Below, piece after piece: positions 1-12,061 of a stretch of 64,000 nt of DNA (position 1 is the first letter of the stretch; the number at the start of each line of letters is the position of its first letter). Origin of the DNA: Pseudomonas sp. LS44 (GTDB lineage: Bacteria; Pseudomonadota; Gammaproteobacteria; Pseudomonadales; Pseudomonadaceae). The notes under the pieces were generated by a model. It saw only the letters and a list, made by a program, of their open reading frames with translations. It had not been told where the DNA came from and made no database searches. A program made the translations under genes and the position numbers. The stretch covers positions 4,130,001 through 4,194,000 of the forward strand of contig NZ_CP102830.1 in NCBI RefSeq assembly GCF_024730785.1. Reading direction: 5' to 3'.

Positions 1-2046
1 GAAACCGGTTACCGCCGTGATTACCCCGGCAAAGGTTTCGCCGACCCGATCTTTCATGAACTCGCATTTCAGCCAATTGACCACATCACGTGTGGCCTCA
101 TCGGCGCGCCGCTCGGTCATCGAGCACTGTTCGCCCAACTGCTCCAATGCAGGCTCGTCGTACGGATAGATGCGCGCTTTGGGAATGCTTACCGCCCCCG
201 CCCGCTGCACATGCGGAGTATCAACCTTGGAGCGGATCACGCTGCGAATCGCCCGATGCACGAGCAAATCGGGATAACGGCGGATCGGCGAGGTGAAGTG
301 GGTATACGCCTCGTAATTCAGGCCGAAATGCCCCTGATTGTCGGCGCTGTACACCGCCTGACTCAGCGAGCGCAGCATCACGGTCTGGATCAGATGGAAG
401 TCCGGGCGCTCGCGGATCGCTTCCAGCAGCCCCTGATAGTCTTTCGGTGATGGCGACCCCTTGGCCTTGCCGCGGTGCAGCGACAACCCCAACTCGGTCA
501 GAAATGCCTTGAGCTTCTCCAGGCGCTCCGGCGGCGGCCCGTCGTGCACCCGATACAGCGCAGGAACTTCATGCTTCTTGAGAAACTCGGCAGTTGCCAC
601 GTTCGCGGCCAGCATGCACTCCTCAATCAGCTTGTGCGCATCGTTGCGCTGGGTCGGCAGGATTTCTGCAATCTTGCGCCCGGAGCCGAAAATGATGCGC
701 GTCTCCTGCGTTTCGAAGTCGATCGCGCCGCGCTCGTGACGAGCAGCCAGGAGCACTTGGTAGAGCGCATACAGCTGCTTGAGATGCGGCAACACATCGC
801 CGTAGTCCGCCCGCAACGCTTTGGCCGGCGCGCTTTTCGGTTGCTCGAGCAGGGTGCTGACCTTGTTGTAGGTCAGCCGCGCGTGGGAGTGGATCACCGC
901 TTCGTAGAATTGATAGTCGAGCATCTTGCCGGTCTTGGAGATCGACATCTCGCAGACCATGGCCAATCGATCAACGTGCGGATTCAACGAGCACAGACCG
1001 TTCGACAGCTCTTCCGGCAGCATTGGCACTACGCGCTCGGGGAAATACACCGAGTTGCCGCGGCTCTTGGCTTCTTCGTCCAGCGCCGAACCGATCTTGA
1101 CGTAGTGCGACACGTCGGCGATGGCCACGTAGAGCTTCCAGCCACCGGAAAACAGCCGCCAGTTACTGCCATTTTTTTCACAGAAAACCGCATCGTCAAA
1201 ATCGCGCGCATCCTCGCCATCGATGGTGACGAAAGGCAAATGGCGCAGATCGACGCGCTTTTCCTTGTCCTTTTCTTCGACTTCCGGCTTGAGCTTGGCA
1301 GCCTCTTTGACGACAGCATCAGGCCAGGTGTGCGGAATATCGTATGTGCGCAGGGCAACATCGATCTCCATGCCTGGCGCCATGTAATTGCCGATCACTT
1401 CGACCACATCGCCCTGCGGCTGGAAACGCGGGGTCGGCCAATGGGTGATCTTCACCTCGACGAACTGACCTTGCCTGGCATTCAGATTACGGCCAGCGGT
1501 GATCAACACTTCCTGCTGAATTTTCGGATTGTCGGGCATGACGAAACCGATGCCGCTTTCCTCGAAATAGCGGCCCACGACTGTTTCGTGTGCCCGCGAG
1601 ATCACTTCGACAATGGCGCCTTCGCGGCGACCGCGGCGGTCCAGCCCGGACACTCGCGCCAATGCGCGGTCACCATCGAAAACCAGGCGCATCTGGGCGG
1701 GACTGAGGAACAAGTCGTCGCTCCGGTCATCCGGAACCAGAAAACCAAACCCATCGCGATGGCCGCTGACACGACCGAGGATCAGATCCAGCTTGTCCAC
1801 CGGCGCGTAGGTGCCACGACGGGTATAGATCAACTGACCGTCGCGCTCCATTGCGCGCAAACGGCGGCGAAGAGCTTCCAGTTGCTCTTCGGTGATCAAA
1901 CCAAATTCTTCCACCAACTGCTCGCGACTGGCTGGCGCGCCGCGCTCGTCGAGGTGATGCAGGATCAGCTCGCGGCTGGGGATGGGATTTTCGTATTTTT
2001 CCGCTTCACGAGCGGCCTCGGGATCGAGGGATTGCCAATCGGCCAT
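1..2046 (-). CDS. rnr: Ribonuclease R, C-terminus cut by window edge
   Basis: Processive 3'-5' exoribonuclease that degrades structured RNA, including defective rRNA and mRNA. Reading the minus strand from ATG at 2046 gives MADWQSLDPEAAREAEKYE and an uninterrupted frame of 682 codons to base 1. The N-terminal winged-helix and cold-shock parts come first, then the RNB catalytic core with the acidic motif DGEDARDFDDA near 1190-1226 and TSPIRRYPDLLVHR further on. The frame leaves the window at the beginning of the S1 domain (GETFAGVITAVTGF), so roughly 150-200 residues are missing compared with family length. An in-frame ATG eight codons upstream (2070) exists, but AAGGTGA lies about 10 nt before 2046, which I prefer. 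Downstream genes lie outside the window. Confidence 0.96.
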   Translation of the reverse strand, partial: MADWQSLDPEAAREAEKYENPIPSRELILHHLDERGAPASREQLVEEFGLITEEQLEALRRRLRAMERDGQLIYTRRGTYAPVDKLDLILGRVSGHRDGFGFLVPDDRSDDLFLSPAQMRLVFDGDRALARVSGLDRRGRREGAIVEVISRAHETVVGRYFEESGIGFVMPDNPKIQQEVLITAGRNLNARQGQFVEVKITHWPTPRFQPQGDVVEVIGNYMAPGMEIDVALRTYDIPHTWPDAVVKEAAKLKPEVEEKDKEKRVDLRHLPFVTIDGEDARDFDDAVFCEKNGSNWRLFSGGWKLYVAIADVSHYVKIGSALDEEAKSRGNSVYFPERVVPMLPEELSNGLCSLNPHVDRLAMVCEMSISKTGKMLDYQFYEAVIHSHARLTYNKVSTLLEQPKSAPAKALRADYGDVLPHLKQLYALYQVLLAARHERGAIDFETQETRIIFGSGRKIAEILPTQRNDAHKLIEECMLAANVATAEFLKKHEVPALYRVHDGPPPERLEKLKAFLTELGLSLHRGKAKGSPSPKDYQGLLEAIRERPDFHLIQTVMLRSLSQAVYSADNQGHFGLNYEAYTHFTSPIRRYPDLLVHRAIRSVIRSKVDTPHVQRAGAVSIPKARIYPYDEPALEQLGEQCSMTERRADEATRDVVNWLKCEFMKDRVGETFAGVITAVTGF

Positions 2047-2160
2047 TAGAGAGACTTCACCTTTTTTCATGCTTTATATGATTGCCATGGCCTATTGAAG
2101 CGCGAAATTGGTCTGTTGGTCAGCCTGGCTGTGCGAATAAAAAATTTTTCACAACAGGGG

Positions 2161-2189
2161 TTTACAGCTAATTGGAGCCTCCGTATAGT
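2161..2189 (+). promoter_or_regulatory. Sigma-70 promoter of tRNA-Leu
   Basis: TTTACA (2161-2166) and TATAGT (2184-2189) are separated by exactly 17 nt and followed by a GC-rich discriminator GCGCCCCC, as in stringently controlled stable RNA promoters. The tRNA begins 65 nt after the -10 element. Confidence 0.8.
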
Positions 2190-2254
2190 GCGCCCCCACA
2201 ACGACAGCAAACGTTGTTGTAGTTGAAAGTAGCTGAGCAATCAGCGAACTCAAT

Positions 2255-2341
2255 GCCCAGGTGGTGAAATTGGTAGACACGCCAGCTTCAGGTGCTGGTG
2301 GCCTTACGGCCGTGGAAGTTCGAGTCTTCTCCTGGGCACCA
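2255..2341 (+). tRNA. tRNA-Leu (anticodon CAG)
   Basis: An 87-nt class II tRNA with encoded CCA end. The acceptor arms GCCCAGG and CCTGGGC pair. The anticodon stem CCAGC/GCTGG encloses loop TTCAGGT with anticodon CAG, decoding CUG. The extended variable arm (GGCCTTACGGCC) and T-loop TTCGAGT are visible. The same tRNA sits between rnr and purA in P. aeruginosa, as I recall. Confidence 0.97.
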
Positions 2342-2345
2342 ATTC

Positions 2346-2375
2346 AAAAAACCGAGCCAAGTGCTCGGTTTTTTA
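2346..2375 (+). terminator. Intrinsic terminator of tRNA-Leu
   Basis: ACCGAGC (2351-2357) pairs with GCTCGGT (2363-2369) across a 5-nt loop and is followed by a T-run. Confidence 0.85.
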
Positions 2376-2426
2376 TTGCCTGCAATTTTTGCGGCGCACC
2401 AAGCAAACGCACCACCCAGAAACATC

Positions 2427-2458
2427 AAAGGGTCGCACATGGCGACCCTTTGTTTTTT
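2427..2458. terminator. Bidirectional terminator between tRNA-Leu and purA
   Basis: AAAGGGTCGC and GCGACCCTTT form a 10-bp stem with A-run before and T-run after, so it can end transcripts from either side. It lies 11 nt past the purA stop and would end the purA transcript on the minus strand. Confidence 0.75.
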
Positions 2459-2468
2459 ACGGCATCAC

Positions 2469-5002
<2,534 letters not shown>

Positions 5003-5037
5003 TTCGCCATTCCCCTCTTGAGCCGGGCGGCAAGCCT

Positions 5038-5223
5038 TCAGTGAAGCAGATATAGGAGGGCGGTTCCCAGCAGCATGCTGGCCAACCCGATGAGGCGCAG
5101 ATGACGATCAGACAGCTGCAACACCTGGGCGATCGTCTCGCGCCAGCGTCGTGGATAGAGAAAGGGCAGGATGCCTTCCAGCACCAACACCAGACAAACC
5201 GCGATGCCGAGTTCCTGCCACAT
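5038..5223 (-). CDS. DUF2065 small membrane protein (YjeT family)
   Basis: 61 residues beginning [20 protein letters not shown]. Two hydrophobic segments (about 5-22 and 43-60) flank a basic loop with RRWRETI, giving a small inner-membrane hairpin. Members of this family sit between hflC and hisZ/purA in many gammaproteobacteria; function unknown. ATG at 5223 has GGGA just upstream; an in-frame GTG three codons earlier (5232) is the alternative. An intrinsic terminator lies just upstream (5239-5262), so it probably starts its own transcript with hisZ-purA. Confidence 0.85.
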   Translation of the reverse strand: MWQELGIAVCLVLVLEGILPFLYPRRWRETIAQVLQLSDRHLRLIGLASMLLGTALLYLLH

Positions 5224-5238
5224 GATTCCCACAGACGC

Positions 5239-5262
5239 AAAAAAGCCGGGTTTTTCCCGGCT
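5239..5262 (-). terminator. Intrinsic terminator after hflC
   Basis: On the minus strand AGCCGGG, loop AAAAA, CCCGGCT then TTTTTT: a textbook terminator between hflC (stop at 5329) and the DUF2065 gene. It would separate hfq-hflXKC transcription from DUF2065-hisZ-purA. Confidence 0.85.
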
Positions 5263-5328
5263 GGCCTATGATAACACGTTTCCCTCTTCGGTCACCCGGC
5301 GGACGGCTAGCGGCCGCCGGGCTACGAA

Positions 5329-6198
5329 TTACGGTTTGGATTTTTCCAAGTAACGGAAGAAATCGCTGCCGGGGTCCAACACCAGCACGTCGCGCTTGTC
5401 CGCGAAACTCTCGCGGTACGCGCGCAGGCTGCGATAGAAAGTGTAGAACTCTCCATCAGCGCCATACGCCTTGGCATAGATACCCGCCGCCTTGGCGTCG
5501 CCGTCACCGCGGGTTTCTTCCGCCTCGCGATAGGCTTCGGCAAGAATCACACGCTTCTGCCGATCGGCGTCCGCGCGAATCCCTTCAGCCAGCTCCTTGC
5601 CTTTGGCGCGGTGCTCACGCGCTTCACGCTCACGCTCGGAGCCCATGCGATCGAACACGCTACGGTTGACCTCTTTAGGCAGATCGATGGCTTTCACTCG
5701 AACATCCACCACCTCAATGCCCAATTCGCGCTGCGCCGCCTTATTCAGCGAAGCGGTGACCTGTCCCATCAACGCATCGCGCTCGCCGGAAACCGACTCG
5801 TGCAGGGTGCGCTTACCAAACTGGTCACGCAGCGACGCCTCCAGACGCCGGGACAGGCGCTCATCGGCGATCTGCTTGAGACCGGAAGTCGCAGTGTAGA
5901 AACGCTCGGCGTCCAGCACTCGCCACTTGGCGAACGCATCTACCATCAACGCCTTTTTCTCCAAGGTCAGAAAGCGCGAAGTGGAGGCGTCTAGCGTCAT
6001 CAGGCGTGCGTCGAATTTGCGCACCTGATTCACGTAAGGCACTTTCACATGCAGACCCGGCTTGACGTCAGGCTCGACGATGCGGCCAAAGCGCAGCAGC
6101 ACAGCGCGCTCGGTTTGCGACACGATGTAGAAGCTATTCCACGCGACGAGTGCGATCACCACGCCGACGATCAGGGCGATCAAAGATTTATTGCCCAT
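5329..6198 (-). CDS. hflC: HflC, FtsH protease modulator
   Basis: Inner-membrane SPFH/band-7 protein that with HflK forms a large periplasmic cage around FtsH and tunes its proteolysis. 289 residues: a single membrane segment at about 5-25, then the band-7 domain (VSQTERAVLLRFGRI onward) and a long helical region rich in E, A and R (EREREAREHRAKGKELAEGIRADADRQ, given here only as positions about 190-225). Its ATG overlaps the hflK stop (TGATG at 6200-6196), so the two are translationally coupled. Confidence 0.97.
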   Translation of the reverse strand: MGNKSLIALIVGVVIALVAWNSFYIVSQTERAVLLRFGRIVEPDVKPGLHVKVPYVNQVRKFDARLMTLDASTSRFLTLEKKALMVDAFAKWRVLDAERFYTATSGLKQIADERLSRRLEASLRDQFGKRTLHESVSGERDALMGQVTASLNKAAQRELGIEVVDVRVKAIDLPKEVNRSVFDRMGSEREREAREHRAKGKELAEGIRADADRQKRVILAEAYREAEETRGDGDAKAAGIYAKAYGADGEFYTFYRSLRAYRESFADKRDVLVLDPGSDFFRYLEKSKP

Positions 6199-7364
6199 CA
6201 GCGAGTCTCCCTCGAACGCAGATCACGCTGCTGCATCTCGGCACTAATCCGCGTGCCTAGATCACTCGCGCCAGAAGTTCCAGCAGCCACGCCCGGCGCG
6301 GCGCCACCGGCAGCACCACGGCTGTCGATCATCTTGTCCAGCGGGAGATACAGCAGGTTGTTTTGCCCTTTATCGCCGGTCACCAACACCTTGCTGGTGC
6401 TGGTCATCATTTCCTGCATGGTGTCCAGATACAGCCGCTCGCGAGTCACTTCCGGCGCCTTGCGGTACTCGGTTAACAGCTTGCTGAAACGATCAGCTTC
6501 ACCGGTAGCCCGGGAAATGACCTCATCGCGATAACCGCTGGCATCTTCCAGCAGACGCTGGGCTTGGCCGCGCGCTTCAGGAACCACGCCATTGGCATAG
6601 CTTTCCGCTTGGTTTTTCTCACGCTGCTCGTCTTCCCGCGCCCGAATTACATCATCAAAGGCTTCCTGAACCTCGCGCGGCGCCGCCGCACTCTGCAGGT
6701 TGACCTGGGTGACGGTAATACCAGTGCGATAGGTATCCATAAAGCTCTGCAGACGATCCTTTACCTCGCTAGCCATCAATTCACGACCCTGGGTCAAAAC
6801 CTGATCCATTGCCGTGGAGCCAACCACATGGCGTACCGCACTATCCGTCGCCTGCTGCAGACTCAACTCAGGCTGATCAACATTGAGGACGAAGTCCTGC
6901 AGGTTACTGATCTTGTACTGCACGGTCAGCGGCACTTCGATGATGTTTTCATCCTCGGTGAGCATCTGTCCTTGCTTGCTGTACGCCCGCTCGCGGGTGA
7001 CATTTTCCTGATACTTCTTGTCGATCGGCGGGAAATAGAAGTTCAGGCCCGGACCCGCGGTCTTGTAGTACTTGCCGAAGCGCAGCACCACAGCCTGCTC
7101 CTGCTCGTTGACGACATAGATCGCGCTGTACAGCCAAATTGCGGCCAGCAAACCCAAGCCGATGACCAGGATGCCCAAGCCGCCACCCCCACCGGAGCGC
7201 TGCTCACTGCCACGTTTTTTACCACCGCCAAATAGCCCGTTCAGGCTCTCTTGCAGCTTGCGGAAGGCCTCATCCAAATCTGGCGGCCCCTTGCGGTCGC
7301 CGCCACGGCGGCCACCCCAAGGATCCTGATTATTCGAATTGCCACCCGGCTCATTCCAAGCCAT
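6198..7364 (-). CDS. hflK: HflK, FtsH protease modulator
   Basis: Partner of HflC in the HflKC-FtsH supercomplex. 388 residues: a Gly/Asn/Arg-rich cytoplasmic N-terminus (MAWNEPGGNSNNQDPWGG), membrane segment about 63-83, then the band-7 domain starting VVNEQEQAVVLRFGK. I chose ATG 7364 because GGAGA lies 6 nt upstream and the protein start matches the family; in-frame extensions upstream would run toward hflX without a ribosome site. It lies 96 nt downstream of hflX. Confidence 0.96.
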   Translation of the reverse strand: MAWNEPGGNSNNQDPWGGRRGGDRKGPPDLDEAFRKLQESLNGLFGGGKKRGSEQRSGGGGGLGILVIGLGLLAAIWLYSAIYVVNEQEQAVVLRFGKYYKTAGPGLNFYFPPIDKKYQENVTRERAYSKQGQMLTEDENIIEVPLTVQYKISNLQDFVLNVDQPELSLQQATDSAVRHVVGSTAMDQVLTQGRELMASEVKDRLQSFMDTYRTGITVTQVNLQSAAAPREVQEAFDDVIRAREDEQREKNQAESYANGVVPEARGQAQRLLEDASGYRDEVISRATGEADRFSKLLTEYRKAPEVTRERLYLDTMQEMMTSTSKVLVTGDKGQNNLLYLPLDKMIDSRGAAGGAAPGVAAGTSGASDLGTRISAEMQQRDLRSRETR

Positions 7365-7460
7365 AGCGCTCTCCATCTGAAAAAGCAAAGACGCACCTAC
7401 GGCACGCCCGCCCATGCTACCGAATGCCCGTCATCCGCAGCAAAGCCACGGGGGCAGGCT

Positions 7461-8762
7461 TTATTGCAAAGTGTGTTGCTCAAGGAACTCGGATGGCTGC
7501 CAACCCTCGCGAGTAACCAATCGATTCAATTCGATACGCGGCAAGCGCACGGCCAGCAGACTGCCACCTTTTTCGTCATGCCCCTCGCTCTGCACTACGC
7601 CCAGGGCAAAAAATTGTGCCCGCAGCCTACCCATACTTTGTGGCAAGCATAGGGTACCGACGAACAGATCGTCGCCCAGCAACTCCGCTACCGCCTGGCG
7701 CAACAAATCCAGACCGTTACCATCGCGCGCCGATAACCAAACTCGCTGCGGCTTGCCATCGGCGTCACGCTGAATCTGCGGTTCAACGCCCCCTAACAGA
7801 TCCAACTTGTTGTACACCTCGAGCATCGGCAATTCATTAGCGCCGATCTCAGTCAGCACCGCAATAACTTGCTCGATTTGCTGTTCACGCTCCGGTTCGT
7901 GAGCATCAATCACATGCAGCAGCAAATCGGCATTGCTGGACTCTTCTAGGGTGGCTCGAAATGCCTCGACCAATTTGTGCGGCAGATGGCGAATGAAGCC
8001 CACCGTATCGGCCAGCACCACCGGCCCCAGATCATCCAGCTGCAAACGCCGTAAAGTCGGGTCGAGGGTGGCGAACAGTTGATCAGCGGCATACACCTCT
8101 GACGACGTCAGCGCATTGAAGAGCGTGGACTTGCCCGCGTTGGTATAGCCAACCAGGGAAACGGACGGAATATCGGCACGCCGACGCCCGCGTCGCGCCT
8201 GCTCACGCTGGCTGCGCACCTTGTCCAGACGCTGCTTGATCTGCCGGATGCGCACCCGCAACAAACGGCGGTCGGTTTCCAGCTGCGTTTCACCCGGACC
8301 ACGTAGGCCAATCCCGCCTTTCTGGCGCTCAAGGTGGGTCCAGCCGCGCACCAGCCGAGTACTCATGTGCTCCAACTGGGCGAGCTCGACTTGCAGCTTG
8401 CCTTCGTGAGTACGCGCGCGCTGGGCGAAGATATCCAGAATCAATCCAGTGCGATCGAGCACGCGGCATTCAAAGACGCGCTCGAGATTGCGCTCCTGGC
8501 TTGGCGTGAGGATGTGATTGAAGATCACCAGATCGGCTTCTTCGGCTTTGACCAGATCGCGCAACTCATCGACCTTGCCGGTACCGATCAAAAACTTGGC
8601 GCTAGGTCGATGACGTGCCACGTTGACCAACGCCACCGTATCCGCACCCGCCGACAGCGCCAGCTCCTGAAACTCTTGGGGATCTTCGCGCGCCTCGGGG
8701 TCCTGGCCTTCCAGGTGCACCAGAATGGCCCGCTCTCCCCCTTCGTGACGCTCAAAGAACAA
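7461..8762 (-). CDS. hflX: GTPase HflX, ribosome-associated
   Basis: Obg-HflX family GTPase that splits or rescues stalled 70S ribosomes. 433 residues: N-terminal HflX domain, coiled region with GPGETQLETDRR, then the G domain with G1 GYTNAGKST (about 205-213), G3 ADTVGF and G4 NKLD. No ATG fits: the frame starts with TTG at 8762, and AGGAG lies 6-7 nt before it, so I take this as a true TTG start. It follows hfq by 12 nt, the usual hfq-hflX coupling. Confidence 0.95.
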   Translation of the reverse strand: MFFERHEGGERAILVHLEGQDPEAREDPQEFQELALSAGADTVALVNVARHRPSAKFLIGTGKVDELRDLVKAEEADLVIFNHILTPSQERNLERVFECRVLDRTGLILDIFAQRARTHEGKLQVELAQLEHMSTRLVRGWTHLERQKGGIGLRGPGETQLETDRRLLRVRIRQIKQRLDKVRSQREQARRGRRRADIPSVSLVGYTNAGKSTLFNALTSSEVYAADQLFATLDPTLRRLQLDDLGPVVLADTVGFIRHLPHKLVEAFRATLEESSNADLLLHVIDAHEPEREQQIEQVIAVLTEIGANELPMLEVYNKLDLLGGVEPQIQRDADGKPQRVWLSARDGNGLDLLRQAVAELLGDDLFVGTLCLPQSMGRLRAQFFALGVVQSEGHDEKGGSLLAVRLPRIELNRLVTREGWQPSEFLEQHTLQ

Positions 8763-8774
8763 GGCAAACTCCTA

Positions 8775-9068
<294 letters not shown>

Positions 9069-9127
9069 TCAGTGATGAATGGCTTATTCCGCCTTACCCC
9101 CAAGGATAGACGGCAATTAGTGAGGCC

Positions 9128-10099
9128 TCAGTCCAATATGGAGACCGAGCTCAGGTATTTCAAGGCCCGGGGCAGATTGTCGTGAGCCAAGCTGTCGAGC
9201 CAGTATAAGTCAGTCCAACTGCGCAACCAGGTGAACTGTCGCTTGGCTAATTGCCGGGTGGCGATTATGCCGCGCTCGATCATTTCGGCCTTGCTGAGGC
9301 TGCCTTCGAGGTACTCCCAGACCTGGCGATAGCCCACCGCACGTATAGAGGGTAGGCCGGCGTACAGGTCGCCGCGCTTGCGCAGGAGTTCGACCTCTTC
9401 GATAAAGCCCTGTTCCACCATGTGGTGAAATCTTTCTGCGATACGTCCATGCAGCACCTGGCGCTGGGCCGGCGCTATGGCAATTTGCGCGACAGTATAG
9501 GGTAATTGTCCCATGCCGCCCCCTGTACCAAGGTCGTGTGCCGCTTGTCGCTGACGGTGCTCGCTCATCGTCAGCCCACTCACCCGGAACACCTCCAGCG
9601 CCCGAGTCAGACGCTGCGGATCGTTGGGATGAATGCGCGCCGCCGACTGCGGATCAACTGCAGCCAGCTCTTGGTGCAAGACTTGCCAGCCTTCGGCTGC
9701 CGCCCGCGCCTCCAGTGCAGCGCGTACTTGCGGGTCAGCCGCCGGCATATCCGCCAAACCCTCCAGCAATGCCTTGTAATAAAGCATGGTGCCGCCGACC
9801 AACAGCGGAATGCGCCCGCGGGCGGTGATGTCCGCCATTGCCGCCAAAGCATCAGCGCGGAACTCGGCCGCCGAATAGCTTTGCGCCGGATCGCGGATAT
9901 CGATCAGTCGATGGGGAAACTCAGCAAGTACCGCCGCACTGGGCTTGGCCGTGCCGATATCCATGCCGCGATAGATCAGCGCCGAATCGACACTGATCAG
10001 CTCGCAAGGCAGCGCGCGAGCCAGCTCCAGGGCGAGATCGGTTTTACCGGCGGCGGTAGGGCCCATCAGGAAGATCGCCGGCGGTAGGCGACGGGACAT
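9128..10099 (-). CDS. miaA: tRNA dimethylallyltransferase
   Basis: Transfers a dimethylallyl group to N6 of A37 in tRNAs reading codons that start with U. 323 residues. P-loop GPTAAGKT at about 13-20, then [16 protein letters not shown] and [15 protein letters not shown] typical of the family. It lies 93 nt after mutL and 92 nt before hfq in the conserved mutL-miaA-hfq order. Confidence 0.97.
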   Translation of the reverse strand: MSRRLPPAIFLMGPTAAGKTDLALELARALPCELISVDSALIYRGMDIGTAKPSAAVLAEFPHRLIDIRDPAQSYSAAEFRADALAAMADITARGRIPLLVGGTMLYYKALLEGLADMPAADPQVRAALEARAAAEGWQVLHQELAAVDPQSAARIHPNDPQRLTRALEVFRVSGLTMSEHRQRQAAHDLGTGGGMGQLPYTVAQIAIAPAQRQVLHGRIAERFHHMVEQGFIEEVELLRKRGDLYAGLPSIRAVGYRQVWEYLEGSLSKAEMIERGIIATRQLAKRQFTWLRSWTDLYWLDSLAHDNLPRALKYLSSVSILD

Positions 10100-10192
10100 A
10101 AACAGACTCTTCGAAGGTAGTCAGATCAGGCGAGCGGCGCTCGGGCTGGTGCTATGCAGCATTGCCGAGCAGCGCCAGTTTGCAAGCCGCAG

Positions 10193-12061
10193 TTAGCGAC
10201 CGCGCAGGAAGAGCTTGTCCAGGTCATCCATGCCCAGTTGCGTCCAGGTCGGTCGGCCATGGTTGCACTGGCCGCTGCGCTCGGTGTTCTCCATGTCGCG
10301 CAGCAGGCCGTTCATTTCCGGCAGGGTCAGGCGCCGGTTGGCGCGCACCGCACCGTGGCAGGCCATGGTGGCCAGCAGCTCGTTGAGATGCGCCTGGATG
10401 CGGTCACTGGTGCCATATTCCATCAGGTCCGCCAGCACATCCTGCACCAGACGATTGGCCTCGGCCTGCTTGAGCAACGCGGGAATCTGGCGGATCGCCA
10501 GGCTTTCCGGACCCAGGCGTTGCAGCTCAAAGCCGAGTCGGCGAAACCATTCGGTGTGTTCTTCGGCGCAATCGGCTTCGCGCTGGCTGACGGCCAGCGA
10601 TTCCGGCACCAGCAACGGCTGGCCGCTCAGGCCTTCGCTGGCCATCGCAACTTTGAGTCGCTCATAAGTAATGCGCTCATGAGCGGCGTGCATGTCGACC
10701 AGCACCAGGCCCTGCAGATTTTCGGCGAGGATGTACACGCCTTTCAGCTGCGCCAGGGCGTAGCCGAGCGGTGGAATGTCGCCTTGCTGCTCTGGCAATG
10801 CAGCCGCCGCGACGTTGAGCGGCGCGAAGTATTCACGATAAGCGCCTTGCGCTTCGGCGGCCGGTAGCGCACTCCCACTTCGCGACTGATAGCCACCCAC
10901 TGGCGGACGCCAGGATGGCTCGGCGCTGGAGCGCTCAAGCACGTTGGCAGCCAGACCGATTTCGCCCTGCGGACCGAACTCGCCAGCCGCTGGCCCGCTC
11001 GGTCGGACAATGCTCAGCACCGCAGCTGGTGCGGCCAACTGGTCCTCCGGACGCACCTCGCCAAGGGCGCGATGCAAGGTGCCATAGAGGAAATCGTGGA
11101 CCATCCGCCCATCACGAAAGCGCACTTCATGCTTGGTCGGATGGACGTTGACATCGACCACCGCCGGATCGATCTCGAGAAACAGCACGAACGTCGGATG
11201 CCGGCCGTTGAACAGCACATCACGATAGGCCTGGCGCACCGCGTGGGCGACCAACTTATCGCGCACCATGCGGCCGTTGACATAGAAGTACTGCAAGTCG
11301 GCCTGACTGCGCGAGAAGGTCGGCAGACCGACCCAACCCCACAGACGCAAGCCGCTGCGCTCGATCTCGATGGGCAGCGCCTGCTCGAGAAACACCGCCC
11401 CGCAGACTGCCGCCACGCGCCGCGCGCGACTGGCCTCATCGCCCGCCTCATGCAGGTTGAGCACGCTCTTGCCGTTGTGGCGCAGCTGGAAGGCGACATC
11501 GAAACGGGCCAGCGCCAGGCGTTTGATGACTTCCTGCAGATGATCAAACTCGGTCTTCTCGGCACGCAGAAATTTGCGCCGCGCCGGGGTGTTGAAGAAC
11601 AGATCGCGGACTTCCACCGAGGTGCCGACCGGATGCGCGGCCGGCTGCACGCGCGGCTGCATATCGCGGCCTTCGGTTTCCACTTGCCAGGCCTGCTCGG
11701 CATCGGCGGTGCGTGAGGTCAGGGTCAGACGCGCCACCGAAGAGATCGACGCCAATGCCTCGCCGCGAAAGCCCATGCTCAGCACGCGCTCGAGGTCTTC
11801 CAGTTCCCGGATCTTGCTGGTCGCATGACGGGCCAACGCGAGCGGCAGATCGTCGCTGGAGATCCCGCAGCCATCGTCGCGTACGCGCAGCAACTTGGTA
11901 CCACCCAGCTCGACATCCACCTCAATGCGTCGTGCACCGGAGTCCAAACTGTTTTCCAGCAGCTCCTTGGCCACCGAAGCCGGACGTTCGACGACTTCGC
12001 CCGCGGCGATCTGGTTGGCCAGCCGCGGACTCAGCAGCTGGATGCGCGCCATCTCACTCAT
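10193..12061 (-). CDS. mutL: DNA mismatch repair protein MutL
   Basis: GHKL ATPase that links MutS mismatch recognition to strand removal. 622 residues. N-terminal ATPase motifs [17 protein letters not shown] and [12 protein letters not shown]; a Pro/Ala-rich linker; and a C-terminal dimerisation domain. The C-terminal half has [12 protein letters not shown] at about 456-467, which fits the endonuclease pattern DQHA(X)2E(X)4E with Q replaced by M, plus ACHGAVRA and CNHGRPTW. Pseudomonads lack MutH, so nicking by MutL is expected. Its start overlaps the amiB stop by 4 nt. Confidence 0.97.
   Translation of the reverse strand: MSEMARIQLLSPRLANQIAAGEVVERPASVAKELLENSLDSGARRIEVDVELGGTKLLRVRDDGCGISSDDLPLALARHATSKIRELEDLERVLSMGFRGEALASISSVARLTLTSRTADAEQAWQVETEGRDMQPRVQPAAHPVGTSVEVRDLFFNTPARRKFLRAEKTEFDHLQEVIKRLALARFDVAFQLRHNGKSVLNLHEAGDEASRARRVAAVCGAVFLEQALPIEIERSGLRLWGWVGLPTFSRSQADLQYFYVNGRMVRDKLVAHAVRQAYRDVLFNGRHPTFVLFLEIDPAVVDVNVHPTKHEVRFRDGRMVHDFLYGTLHRALGEVRPEDQLAAPAAVLSIVRPSGPAAGEFGPQGEIGLAANVLERSSAEPSWRPPVGGYQSRSGSALPAAEAQGAYREYFAPLNVAAAALPEQQGDIPPLGYALAQLKGVYILAENLQGLVLVDMHAAHERITYERLKVAMASEGLSGQPLLVPESLAVSQREADCAEEHTEWFRRLGFELQRLGPESLAIRQIPALLKQAEANRLVQDVLADLMEYGTSDRIQAHLNELLATMACHGAVRANRRLTLPEMNGLLRDMENTERSGQCNHGRPTWTQLGMDDLDKLFLRGR

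Noticed and set aside
475..2049. 524-codon open frame on the plus strand
   Set aside because: Antisense shadow of rnr, whose minus-strand frame has full RNase R similarity; the plus frame has none and no ribosome site.
7442..7462. Hairpin AAAGCC/GGCTTT at the hflX end as a terminator
   Set aside because: Only 6 bp, overlaps the hflX stop, and has no T-run in the direction of transcription.
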